NCBI GenBank assembly: GCA_951799405.1
Contig: OX637337.1
Span: forward strand, 18,846,347-18,910,346
DNA: 64,000 nt
Direction: 5' to 3'
Origin: Agapetus fuscipes
Lineage: Eukaryota > Arthropoda > Insecta > Trichoptera > Glossosomatidae
Every line of letters starts with the position of its first letter. Positions within the stretch are counted from its first letter, which is position 1. Positions 10,777 through 21,806 of the stretch are shown here, piece after piece. The translations under genes and the position numbers were made by a program. Below the pieces are notes generated by a model. That model worked only from the letters and a program-made list of their open reading frames with translations. It did no database searches and was not told where the DNA came from.

Positions 10777-11048
10777 TATCTAATCTAATCTAATCTAATC
10801 TAAGTTGCAAAACATAAATAACATTAGAGATTCAAATTATGTGCATTTTCACAAAACAGACATGTTTAAGTTCGCGCTTAAACATGCCGCATGTAGTCCT
10901 ACAATATAAAAACCCGAATCTCAAATAAACATACACCCTGCAACTCCTGCCGACCTTCCCTGAAACAGGGGTGACATTGGCAAAAAGTGAACCATTTTCT
11001 ACAGCATGGGTGGTCAGCCGCATACCAACCTATAAGTCAAGTAACATA
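10777..11048 (-). repeat. Repeat A, full copy with (TCTAA)n end
   Basis: Four TCTAA units at 10782-10803 (TTAGA on the element's strand) are the clearest example of this repeat's simple-sequence tail. The rest runs through ACCCCTGTTTCAGGGAAGGT to AGGTTGGTATGCGGCTGACC and TTACTTGACTTA on the minus strand. Confidence 0.85.
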
Positions 11049-11575
11049 CAGAACAAATAAAAAATTTAAAATCAACAAATTATAAGATGTATGGACATCA
11101 AAAACTAACAGAAAACAAATTTGTGTACAAAAAACGTATGTGTACACTTTTTCGTATTTAAGATTATGAAAGCAGTTGTGACTTTATTTATGTATTTGAA
11201 TATTTTTTTGGTACGTATTTATTTTACCTGTAACACAATTTTTAACAAGTAATTCACTTAAAAAGTATATTATCCAATTCGTATTGAAATGCATTATCTT
11301 CTTAAATTCAACAAAAAATATTTCATTTGCTTTTCAGTTGCCACGTATGCCGGTAGCTTTCAGGATACCAACTCTCAGATATGGTGATTTCAAGAAGTTG
11401 TGAATGACGCTGTTCCCTTCAAGCTTTATCTGTTGTACACTTGAGATACGTACAAGTGTGTAGCCTTGTAGCGACTTTATTCTAAAGTTCGTATTACCGA
11501 GTGCATGAGGTACCTTGTTCTCTGTATTAAGGGTATTTCCCTATACATATACCGTAAGGATAATTTTGTTAATGT
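11049..11575. other. No feature recognised
   Basis: AT-rich, no family match or open frame worth naming. Confidence 0.4.
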
Positions 11576-11579
11576 ACAC

Positions 11580-12195
11580 ATGATGAAAGAGCGCGATTTT
11601 TGTGATTGGCACCTTAGAAGATTTCTTTTTATCACCAATGTGATTTATTTTTTTTAAATATATTTGTGTAGAGGAGCGCAATTCACTAAACTATTTTACA
11701 TGACCAGAATCAAGTATTGAGATCATCAATTAACCTTTTTATTTATTTAAATGAATTCTTTTTTTAATAATTACCCAAAAACATCTTTTTAACGAACAGT
11801 TACAGTTATCGTAGATAGTAAACTACGGCATTTGATATTGTTCTTGTTTCAATAACGTTGCCAACGCTTTATCCACTTGACTATACCAACGACTTTGTAT
11901 AGGTGCGCTTTTAGTGCTTCCTTAAAATGCCAACAGATCTTGAATACTTCACTCTGGGTGGCAGTTTTTTTTACTCAGTCCCGCAATCCGGAAAGCATGG
12001 TCCTCATAATAAGTGCGTATTTGACGGCGAGGCTGCATCGACCTGACAGCACCACTTGCCGCTGGTCTGACTGCCTGCCCTCTCTTACTCACCTCAAGAG
12101 GGAATTCATGTCTGCTAGATATGACGGAGCTATACCATTTAGGGCATTAAATACCATCAAACACACACGGTAGACCACCCTCACAGGAAACAAAC
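11580..12195 (-). pseudogene. LINE-2 C-terminal fragment, frames broken, insert in the 3' UTR
   Basis: 11890-12190 aligns with 2539-2850 (shared words ACGGCGAGGCTGCATC, ATTTAGGGC/AGCTTTAAATACCATC, AACACACACGGTAGACCACCC) but no frame stays open. The 3' UTR signature, on the minus strand AAGGTGCCAATCAC then AAAATCGCGCTCTTTC, lies at 11585-11635. It is separated from the coding part by about 240 bp of unrelated AT-rich DNA, presumably an insertion. Confidence 0.75.
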
Positions 12196-12725
12196 GATGC
12201 TATTCACATTCAACAAATCTGTGTCACATCCTCCCCCTACGCCCAATTTTCTAAAGGCTAAATGTTTGTTAATAGTGCTGAAAGTGTATGCAGAAGATTA
12301 TTCCTTTCTAACTTTCACATATCTAACCTGAAAATTTCCCCTAATAGGAATAGACTTAAAATTTCCCCCGGCGTGGAATTTAATTTTCGTGGAATTTTAA
12401 TCGCGGAATCAGAGGCAGAGTTTAATTTTCACACATCGCAGAGATTATAGCTGTTTAAGTGATTTAGGATGTGCAGTGGGAAATTTAATACTGCAATGGA
12501 AATTTTCATTGAATATTAAAGTGGAAATTGCCATATTTAGGATACTTGGCTGCCTAATGGAATCTTAACGTGACAAAATAAAATCTGAATGTTAAATGAA
12601 AATAGGCTTTGCAACTGTCGGCTCTACGGGCAAGCAAGTCAAGACGGTATTTTTCTGATGTTGTATACTTATTTTGTTTAATAGTATTTTAAATTTAATT
12701 GCCAAACTAAGCCCACTTTCCAAAT
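12196..12725. other. No feature recognised
   Basis: Contains several imperfect iterations of TGGAATTT/GGAAATTT (12340-12560) but no clear array. Confidence 0.35.
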
Positions 12726-12850
12726 TCTTTGTGTTCCTTAATTAAAAGGTTGGTATAAGGTTGAACTGAATGCTGCAGAAACTTGGTTTACTTTTGCCAA
12801 TGCCAGGCCGGTTTCAAGCAAAGGCGGCATGAGGTTTAAGGTTTATATTT
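12726..12850 (+). repeat. Repeat A, 5' part only
   Basis: TTCCTTAATTAAAAGGTTGG, TATAAGGTTGAAC, TTTGCCAATGCC and GGTTTCAAGCAAAGGCGGC follow the Repeat A order and stop before the second half. Confidence 0.6.
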
Positions 12851-13400
12851 AAAAATAAAAAGCTTTAAAATATATATATACAAAGACGAGTAAAAAAAAA
12901 GTATCGTTTTTAAAATATTTAATTTTTGTCGCGTAACATTTTTTTGTCCAATAAAATCAAATAAAAAATTCAGGTAAGTGATGTAAAATATTAAGGGGCA
13001 CGTACTTAATTTGTTTTGAGTTTTTTTTCGCCGTTTTTGTTTATTGTTTGGTCGTGCTGCCTTCATAATCAGACGAGAGAGGAAAAAGGAAAAGCTTTCC
13101 AGAATAAAAGCCCTTCAATTCCCTTAGACACATTTTATAAATTTTGTAACTTTCGGATTTCAGCCTTTTTTTCATTGTTTTCTAATCATTGCGTTTTTGA
13201 ATTTAAGAATAGCAACATCAATAAATATGGTGTGATAGCTGGCAGTCCGGATCGCACAAGAAGTAGCGGCTTAAATAAATCCTTTGGATCAATAAAAGAA
13301 AGAAGTAAAATACCTAAATATTTAAAAAGATTACAAAGAACATGGAGTGTATTCACTAAGGATGTAAACAAAATATTTTTCTCAAGAATCAAGCGTCTCA
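12851..13400. other. AT-rich stretch, no supported gene
   Basis: Open frames here have low-complexity composition and no recognisable domain. Confidence 0.35.
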
Positions 13401-13405
13401 CATCT

Positions 13406-13660
13406 TGTCCCCCCAGTGCTTGTTTGGCTTATCTACCGTTTGATTCAAAGATGACCTACATATGACATTGTCTTAAGAATCCCATTGTTCACAGTCTGAA
13501 CTAAGAAAAAAACCTAAAACACAATAATGTGACAGTTGCCTTGAATATTTACAAAATCAATTTTCAGCATTCATAAGACACATTGGTCTAGTACACATAC
13601 AAATATTGCTCATGTGAAATTACCTCTGAAGGACATAAGACAAACAAGCCATAAAGGGCG
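13406..13660. mobile_element. MITE, 4-bp-TSD family, copy with ATCT duplication
   Basis: 255 bp. Ends TGTCCCCCCAGTGCTTGTTT and (complement) CGCCCTTTATGGCTTGTTTG. Flanked by ATCT at 13402-13405 and 13661-13664. Interior shares AAGACACATTGGTC and AGTACACATACAAATATTGC with the other copies. Confidence 0.8.
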
Positions 13661-14116
13661 ATCTATATAACTAGCTAACAATATACATACTACTAGTCAC
13701 CTTTTGCCATAGCAACCCAAGCGCGTGTTACGTTGAACATTTGTTTATGTCTTTGTTAAATGTGCGAGCTCCATTCGTAATTATATTATTATCGCTATAA
13801 TAATGTTGGTAGGTATACAACTTGTTCCAACCGCCAATGTTATCTTTCTTCCTACCTTTTGTTTACCCAAAAAAGTCTGATAAACTCTCTTTCCCACCTT
13901 TATCTAATTATTGACTTTCTAATTTAATATCATTTCATCACTTTCTGTATTGGCATGAGGGAGCCTTGAATCCACATCGGGGAAAATTTTCCTTCACCTG
14001 AATGAAAAATATTGAAAATTGAATTTTCGCGTTTGTAATAATATCTCTGGAACAAGTCGTTAGAAGGCAAATTAATAAATATTTTTGCACACAGATTAAT
14101 TGAGGGCCATAGAATA

Positions 14117-14159
14117 AAAAGACAAGTGCCTTATAATAAGCTATAGGACACTTGTCTTT
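14117..14159. other. 15-bp-stem hairpin
   Basis: AAAGACAAGTGCCT faces AGGACACTTGTCTTT with one mismatch across a short AT loop. No family assignment. Confidence 0.4.
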
Positions 14160-14374
14160 GATTATTTTGATTTTTAGAAGGAAGAACAACAACTCAAATT
14201 TCAATAAAATAACAATTAAAAAAGCATTGTAACATAACAAGAAGGTCATCATAAAAAGAGGCCACGAAAAAACATCATTATTTTAGGATTTGAATCGTTT
14301 CATAGATTTCATTGCATATACGCAACTCAAGAGGATGGTAACCAGCAGAGACAGATTGCCTTATTAAGATACTG

Positions 14375-14590
14375 ATGATTTTGTATGCTTAATGGTTCAC
14401 TTTGCCAATGTCACCCCTGTTTCAGGGAAGGTCGGCAAAAGTTGTGGGGCTTATGTTCATTTGAGGTTCGGATTTTATTTGTAAGTACACATTCAGCATT
14501 TGTAAGCGCGAACTACACTTGTTGGTTTGTGGGCATACATCTGAGAGCTTTAAATGAATATATCCTTGCAACTTAGATTATAGATAGATT
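14375..14590 (+). repeat. Repeat A, subfamily 2
   Basis: Near-identical to 46855-47105, differing by a few substitutions over about 200 bp. Diagnostic words are GTAAGTACACATTCAGCATT, CACTTGTTGGTTTGTGGGC and CTGAGAGCTTTAAATG, which set it apart from the GTCCACATGCGGCATGTG subfamily. Confidence 0.85.
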
Positions 14591-15384
14591 ATTATTATAG
14601 AAAGATCCAGAACAATCATTCAAAGTATTCTCACGATGATATGGATAATCCACACAAGAAATTTGAGATATTGTGTGTGACAGACAACCAATTAGATTTT
14701 TCTTTTGATGAAATATCAGATTTTTTCAACCCCAAAATGAAAATCAATATTATTTTTTCCATACATATTTTTTTATTCAGATTCTATTCTTTGTATTCAT
14801 TTACATACTCTCTAGATACATTCTTGTTTGCGTTCATTTAATTGATTAAATGTTTGTTTACTTTGTTTTCTGTTCTGCAAACAAAAATATGTTAGAAAAA
14901 ATATTGAATAACGAAAATAAATTCGCTCTTTTAGGAATATTAATGGAATTAACAAGAATCAAAAGGAATGTGCAACCCATGGTCCAGAGACAATTTTTAG
15001 TCAGTAAATTTTTCAATGCAATTCAAAATATCTCTCAGCTATGTGACGTCACTCATAGTAAATAAAAACTCGATTTCAGATACTCAGGATTTAATCTAGT
15101 TCACAGCACTGTCAGCCTATACAATTGGCGGGAATGCTTAATGCAGTACGGTACACTTTAGTGTCTTTTCAAACTGCCTAAATAATATTGTATTGAAATT
15201 TTACGCTCTATTCTGTAGCCCGGTGAAGTGACATCATAAATATTCCTCAAAACTGAAATATTCTGAGTCCATTCTTGATTATATCATCATTATTAGCTCC
15301 ACAAAGCGGTTTGAATAATGGTTTAATTAAGAATTTTAAATACAAATACAAAGCTACGATAAACATATATAAAAATTATTGCAC
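14591..15384. other. No feature recognised
   Basis: Two adjacent short open frames (14641-15065) are AT-biased and show no domain. Confidence 0.35.
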
Positions 15385-15835
15385 TTTTTTTTTTTTTAAG
15401 AAATCCTGTGCGGGAGACTCCCTAGATTCTAAAGATTCTAGGGGTCTATGACACTTGTTGTAGTGCCGCAGAGGTGTACGAGCTTGGTCGTCACTACAAA
15501 GCGCCAATACTCAAGCAAGACCCAGTTGCTGTAAGGCTGGATGGACCTTTGGTGACCGGTCATTGGTAAAGGTTTATGAATTTTTCAACCCAGCGAAGAG
15601 CACATTCGAAATATAAATGGTATATTTTTGTGCTCCGCCGGGATCCGAATCCACAACCTTCCATTTACGAGTCCAAAGTGTTGCCACTGCGGACTACGGA
15701 CCGGTCCAAGATGCCAACGACACGCGGTGTACCTGAGCGGTTACCCATCCAAGCACTGACAACGCCCAATGTTGCTTAACTTCGGTGATCTATGGGAACC
15801 GGTGTTTTCAACATGGCTAACGTCGTTGACGACTT
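15385..15835 (-). repeat. Full composite SINE: 5S head, tRNA-like unit, body, tail I
   Basis: Minus strand order: 5S-like segment 15830-15711, tRNA-like segment 15709-15635, body with CATCCAGCCTTACAGCAACT, tail I, and a poly-A at 15397-15385. The 5S part keeps the region of the internal polymerase III promoter (ATGGGTAACCGCTCAGGTAC and ACCGCGTGTCGTTGGCATC). Same architecture as 33619-34055. The body probably has no coding role; such elements are moved by a LINE enzyme. Confidence 0.88.
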
Positions 15836-16430
15836 ACACTTAGGTGCTGAAAATTTTGCTTTGTGTCTTTATACCGAACGAAAAGGACAAGCTTGTTAGA
15901 ATCGCGCAGATTTATGTTTTTTTTCGTCGCAACAACACACCTTAAGAATGGTTATGCCGATCTTTGGTGGAAGTAGCACTTAAAGAAGAAGTTCACATTT
16001 AAGGTTGGTCATTTCTGTTGTAGAACACACTAGAACAATACATTTAACGTAACTAGAATGGCTCCTTTGCGGTCTGATGTATATGAGCAATAAATTATGT
16101 GGGGTAATTTTTTGTAGGTAGGAAATGTTTTTGTTTTTCCCTTTCTGCTTAAGTAGTGTAATCTACTCCGCAATATGTGATGAGATGAAGAATACACCAA
16201 ACGACGGATTAACGTGATGGGTTGTTTCGTGTTTGAGCCCTCGATCGGACAAAAATGTATTTTTTTCAGGAACATTAATAAAGTATTTTATTTGTTAGGT
16301 TTATTGACGTAAATATTATGCTTTAGCTCACAAAAAAAAAAGTGTATTTTGTATTAAATATACAATTTTCCATTTATCTATTTTATACTTTTAATGTAGT
16401 TTAGTTATTTTTATTGTACAACGGTTTCAG
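15836..16430. other. No feature recognised
   Basis: AT-rich with no supported gene; the 81-residue minus frame at 16030-16275 shows no domain. Confidence 0.35.
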
Positions 16431-16490
16431 AGGGCTCTTGAGGAGTGATTAATACAAAAACAATGCTCACAAAATAAACCATTCTCACAT
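16428..16490 (+). repeat. Composite SINE tail II fragment
   Basis: Has AGAGGGCTCTTGAGGAGTGA and a CAAAAACAATGCTCA block, the tail II sequence, without a recognisable body. Confidence 0.5.
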
Positions 16491-16675
16491 TCTTATTTTT
16501 ATAACGGTGGACTGCCAATCCTATTTAACTTTTCTTGATCAACTTGTGAGACCAAAACTTTTTATGATGCTGAAATTTTTTAAAACTAAGGCATCGCTTA
16601 TAGTTCTGGGACCTTATACAATTCTGAATGGAATGTTACAAAATTTATTATTTAGAATAAAAAATATAAAATAAT

Positions 16676-16970
16676 ATAAATATTTAAAAATATAAATGGT
16701 AAAACATTGTTTTAATTCACTTTATTTTATTTGTTTATGCTCGAATATTTTCGCCTAATGAGGCATCTTCAAGAGCAGAATGGTTACAAATATATTTTTA
16801 TAAAATAATTTTCAAAACAATTTTCAAAACAACTTTTTTTCCCAAAACAAAAGCAAAATAAAAACAAATAAAATAAAGTGAATTAAAACAATGTTTTACC
16901 ATTTATATTTTTAAATATTTATAAAAATGGACTTTCACTGTGTTAACAGATCAACACTAAAAAATATTAT
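16676..16970 (-). mobile_element. Penelope-type foldback with perfect 61-bp arms
   Basis: Arms 16676-16736 and 16862-16922 are exact reverse complements over 61 bp around a 125-bp loop. The loop holds, on the minus strand (16776-16746), TTGAAGA, a GCCT/AGGC stem and GAAA, a hammerhead-like core with a C-to-T change at its first position. Just outside is ATGGACTTTCACTGTG, a block repeated at 17083, 38855, 42225, 51645 and 59828. Confidence 0.6.
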
Positions 16971-17034
16971 AAAATAATATATTTTTTCAACGCACGAGTT
17001 TTCAAACATTTTAAATTAAATTGCATTTTTATAA

Positions 17035-17120
17035 GTAAGTGAATTAAAACTCTGTTTTTATCCATTTGAATTTAAAAAAAAAAAGGACTTTCACTGTGTA
17101 AATAGATTAATACTAAAAAA
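17035..17120 (+). repeat. Terminal block of the foldback family
   Basis: GTGAATTAAAACTCTG, TTTATCCATTTGAATTT and GGACTTTCACTGTGTAAATA recur in the same order at 59775-59865 with few differences. Confidence 0.6.
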
Positions 17121-18936
17121 TATATAAATTGCATTTGTTTCTTCTATAAGCATTACAAATGTAAGGATTTTTATTTTTCTTCTTATTTTGTATATGAACA
17201 GTTGAGTGTGTTTCTTCAGAGAGCTGTTCTTCTTATGGCGTGTTTTCCCAGCTGACTCTTCACCTTCCAGAAGGATTTCCACAGGGCGTGTTGCATGCCG
17301 CTGGTTATGTACTGCGTTCCATGGGAGTCTAGTATTGTCCATTGAGGAGTATCGTATTCTACAATATATCTCATGTTTAATTTATAAAACAAGAATTCCA
17401 AAAAAAAATGTGACAAAAGCTTTAAGCTCTAAAAACTTTTTAAATATTAAGCCGCTTTCATGGAAATAGCTTAGCAAAAATCTAACTGACTGTTGAAGGA
17501 TAACTTTTAAAAATAATAAGCCAATTCATTTTTCATCTTCTCATAGCACTTTCATGAAAAATTGACAATCATCATACGTATTTGTATGTCTATGTAATAT
17601 TAACTTCGGCATTAGCTGTAAGTGAAAGTGCCTCAAGAAAATAATATTCAGTCAGTCCAAAAAGACGCGAGTCTCAATACAACACCCTCTTATGTTACTC
17701 CAGTCATTTGTCACACCCCAGAGGGTTGAGAAAGCTCCTTCACTTTCATCCCTTCAGCCCCGAGGCATTGCAAATTTTCAGGCAAATACGTGTGCCAAAT
17801 ATATTACCAACAAAGGGGCCTCTTTCGAGCCAGACTTTGTTGTCACGGATTTTCTGCTGCATTTTTAAAGATGTTGTTTTTCGGGTGAAACACTTTAGCA
17901 AAAGAATGCCAGTTTGTCTTTTCGTGTGTTAAAAATGGATGGAAATTTGAGGGAATAAATTTGTAGAGAAAAATAAAGATGAAAGGAAGTACTATGAGTA
18001 AGGGTAAAAAAAATAGTGAAAGCTCACAAAAGAATGTAATTGTGAAAGAACTACAGACAGAAAAAAAAACTAAACTAAACCCCCAAACCCTAAAAATTAT
18101 TAGAAAATGAGAAGCCTTAAAAGTATATAGAAATCAATGGGTTCAAAAAATTTAATACGTCATTGAAAAAGGGTCCAATATTTAATAATTATATTTTTTT
18201 AAGTAAAAAAAAATCATCGATCAACATAAAAGATAAAGATGGACCATCTGAGCTGGTTTGTGTACCAAAAAGAGTGCTCTGTGGTGCGTCAGATTCGTAC
18301 ATACGAGGTCTTGTTATAATCAGTTTCTAGGCAACCGCCATGATTATGTCTCTTTTTGACGTATGATATTAAAATCTCATGTTGAATTTTTTCGTTGTGG
18401 GCCTATATTGTGTGTTCATAGTACGTTTGTAACCGTGGAACGAAACAAAAGTAGTTCATCTATGTCTATTATATTGATAGATGCAAAAATCATAAAAATG
18501 GTATATTTCTCACACAAAAACTATTTTTCATTGTAAACCAAAAAACTCATAATTCCAAATTTCATAAAAGTCATTTTTATTTTGAAAAATAAAAAAAGAA
18601 ATGCAGTCATTTCTTGAGAAAAATAAAAAAATCTGTACTGCGTTCAAAATAACCTCAACTCCAAATGACGCAAATATTGTTGGAGCACCTTGACATATTA
18701 CTTTCTGAAATAGTTTCGCCTCTAAAAAGGCAACACAGCGCCCGGGAAAGGCACATTTTTCTGCAATATATCATGTTTTCGTACAGTTTCCCAGACTCGA
18801 GTCGCACCACGTGCTGGATCGTTTAATATAAAGCCTTGCCATAAAGTAATACAGCAGAAGTAGCTTTGTAATAAAAAAAAGGTGAAGTTTTGACTCCATC
18901 ACTATCATCATCCATCTATTCCGTATCGTAGTCTAG
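17121..18936. other. No supported gene
   Basis: AT-rich. Overlapping frames on both strands at 17206-17469 show no domain. No repeat family recognised. Confidence 0.35.
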
Positions 18937-18955
18937 TCTCTACCGGTCTGCAGCC
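18937..18955 (+). repeat. 5' piece of a SINE tRNA-like head, split by the LTR element
   Basis: CTACCGGTCTGCAGCC corresponds to the start of the tRNA-like head seen elsewhere (ACCGGTCCGCAGCTC). Its continuation CCTAATGGTTAAAGG lies at 26942 onward, on the other side of the 8-kb LTR element. Confidence 0.65.
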
Positions 18956-21806
18956 TGTAGAGTTCTCTCTTTTTCAACCAATAATTATATCGCTATGACT
19001 TGCGGCAGATCTTGGGGTGGAGGAAAGGAGATCTCAAGGGGAGGAGAGGGAAGAGATGCACCCCTGACGTTGCAAGGGATAGGGGACTTCGATCTTGAAC
19101 AGCGGTCGATACAGATGTGTTTTTCGTTTTCAAAACACTAAAAACAATTCATTTCATTTTCTAATTTTTTAATAAACTCGGGGACTCGGATTTTGACTGG
19201 CGATCGATACGGATGTGTTTTGTTTCAAAGCTTAATAATATTATACTCATTCCGATTTTCTAAATAATAAAAATATTTTATAAATAAAGGAACATTAATC
19301 AACAAAACTTTGAATACGCATCTATTGAACTTGAAATTTTAAATAATAACTTTTATAAATATTAAGCGCGGACATTCTTTTGATTTAATTTGACATTATT
19401 ATCGTGAAGTGAAAAGTGCAGTGGTTATATTTCTTATTGGGATCCGGCCTTTCATTATTTAAAATTAAAATTAACTATTTACGTATAATACAGAGTTGTT
19501 CCTGAGCTGTTTTCCTGGGCTGAGTTTTCTTTGATTAAACTAACAGATTAACTAAAAATCCACTAAACAAATTAACTAAATTTCATTGAACATATTACTT
19601 TATTTTATCTACATGTTGGGGTTTTCTTTCAGAGTTTCTTATCGCTGTGTATTTGGTTATAAATATTTACTTTCAGGGATTCATCGACTTACCTGTGCGG
19701 GGGAAAGATTTTCCTACTTATTTTCTTATCGATGCATAATTTGTTAATTATAAGTTTATTTCAGAGATTCATTGACTTAACTAAGCGGAGGGAGGTTTTC
19801 TTCTTATTTCAACATAGCAATTATTTTCTATTTCTATCTTGATTCTGCATTTATGTACTAACACAACACACACAAACACACCAACGTTGACATTTTGTAT
19901 TCATTTAGATTCTTGCCGGAATTCTGCAATGTTATATTGAATTAAGAAATGTTTGGTTCGCTTGCATTCGAGATATACTGATTCCTGAAGCCAGCCGTTC
20001 CCAATGTCATTTCCTTACCGAATGGTCCTTCCTGAAATTTCCCTTGTTGTGGAAAACGGTTGGACGAGTTTGTCCGGTGGGTAGTGTATCGCATAGGTTT
20101 GCAAGATGATGGGACCTTTTGTCGTAGTTTATAAATGTGGGTCTGGTGTTGAACGTTCCACAGTCACGGGAAGACCCTAGTTTCAGGAAAATTCCTGAAA
20201 AACTATAACATTCAATGCAGAATTACCTAATCACTCTTACACATTACGGAATGCTGTTCTCCTTGAGGTGGTGAGAATGAAAGAATGATTATGAAGGATT
20301 TGCATGTTGCATGAATTACCTATAAGTAAGGCCTGAAAGTAATCCATCTGAAGGTGAAAATGTATTCCAAACACACCATTACACATCCATCACACTAGGG
20401 GTTGGCCAAGCTAATAAAATACAAATTTCATAAATAAATTATAAACAAACAACTCTGCAGTATGTGCTGAAGCCGAAATGCCTGCAATCTCATATCGAGA
20501 CACACAAAGAATAACGCAGATGTACTTAATGCAGTTGAATTTGAAAACCGCTGAGTGACCTTGGTCATTATATGTTCCTGATCACAACAAAGTTCCTGAA
20601 AATTGGCAGCCGGCCTCTGGCCAAATACAACTGAATATGTTCCCGACCTCTGGTCGCAACGAGAGTTCCTGAAATGATCTGGGCTCACTCAGCTGGATTA
20701 ATGTTCCATGATCTCTGATCATATATACTTGGAGTTTGCTTGGAGCCAACATTATTGCAGTAACTTGTAGCTGAACACACACAATCCAGACTAACCTTCC
20801 TGTCCCGTGGTTTTTTTGCAGCAAAAGATTACCATACGGAGAAGTTGGGTAGAGTACAAGGGGAATTGGAGGAGGTACTCAAAAGGCCGTTGGGGCCATT
20901 TGCCATGATTAATTAGAGTCATTTGATCGACGAGGGTGTCGAAATCTTAGATTCACGCCGCGTGTATTCGAATCCTTTCCTTGAAATAACTAATAAAGGT
21001 CCATTTTGCAGTGCCTTTCAGATGACCGGTGGTCATAGAAAGATGCTGTAAAAGCCATGGACCTATTAACTTACAGGTGGACGCGCAAAGGTAAGAATTA
21101 CAACAAAGAAGAGATCGCCTTGCATGTAATTACTTTCACTAACAAACTAAAACCTAACTGCCTTTCATCTCGCAATTTTTATGTCATTTATGTTTTTATC
21201 TGAAAATAATTTCGACTACCTTATATTCCAATTAATTAAACTCGCACACATTAAGACCGTTCCGTAATTAATAACGCTTAAATCTCGTCGCCTTAAAAAT
21301 AATTGTAGTTCATACTACCTCATCTTTGATCGCGTAAACGCAAAATCAATACTCGTTATAATCTTATAAAAAGGTAGAAATGTATGAGAGGTACACCTCC
21401 CAAAAAGTACTTGGGTTTGCCACTAAAGTAGATTTTGAAACGGTAAAACAAAAAATTTACACAACGTTCTGTTTCATAATCTTCCACACGACGAGGAGTC
21501 CTACCCTTAGCTAGACGATCACATAATAATTGGCCAAAAATAATTACTACCTCGGTAGGGGTAGATTGCTCTTCCAGCAACTGAAACTGAAGGGTGGAAA
21601 AGAATCGAAGCAGCCTAGTGCTATTCCTTCAAAAAAGGTTTGTTGCACTTGAATCCTGGTGACTCCAGGGTATTCTCCTGCACATTCGATCGCTCCACTT
21701 CTAATTTAGGAGGGAAAATCCCTCTTTCGCGCTTTTTCTCTTTTCGAGTCTCCCTTCGTCTGTTCCGCCGACCCCTTCTTCTTCGCCAGGGGGGGGGAAC
21801 ATTACA
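18956..21806 (+). repeat. 5' LTR (2851 bp)
   Basis: Starts TGTAGAGTTCTCTC and ends GGGGAACATTACA. Contains spaced repeats of GTTCCTGAAA (about 20580-20690). The minus-strand frames at 20428, 20582 and 21356 recur identically in the other LTR and show no domain, so I do not call them genes. Confidence 0.75.

Noticed and set aside
10782..10803. Telomere-like or satellite repeat
   Set aside because: The TCTAA units are the simple tail of Repeat A and are only four copies long.
13016..13465. 149-codon open frame
   Set aside because: It runs into a MITE at its 3' end, has an AT-driven composition and shows no domain.
20428..20824. Minus-strand frames repeated in both LTRs (also 25561-25957)
   Set aside because: They overlap each other in two frames, show no domain, and are repeated only because the LTRs are.
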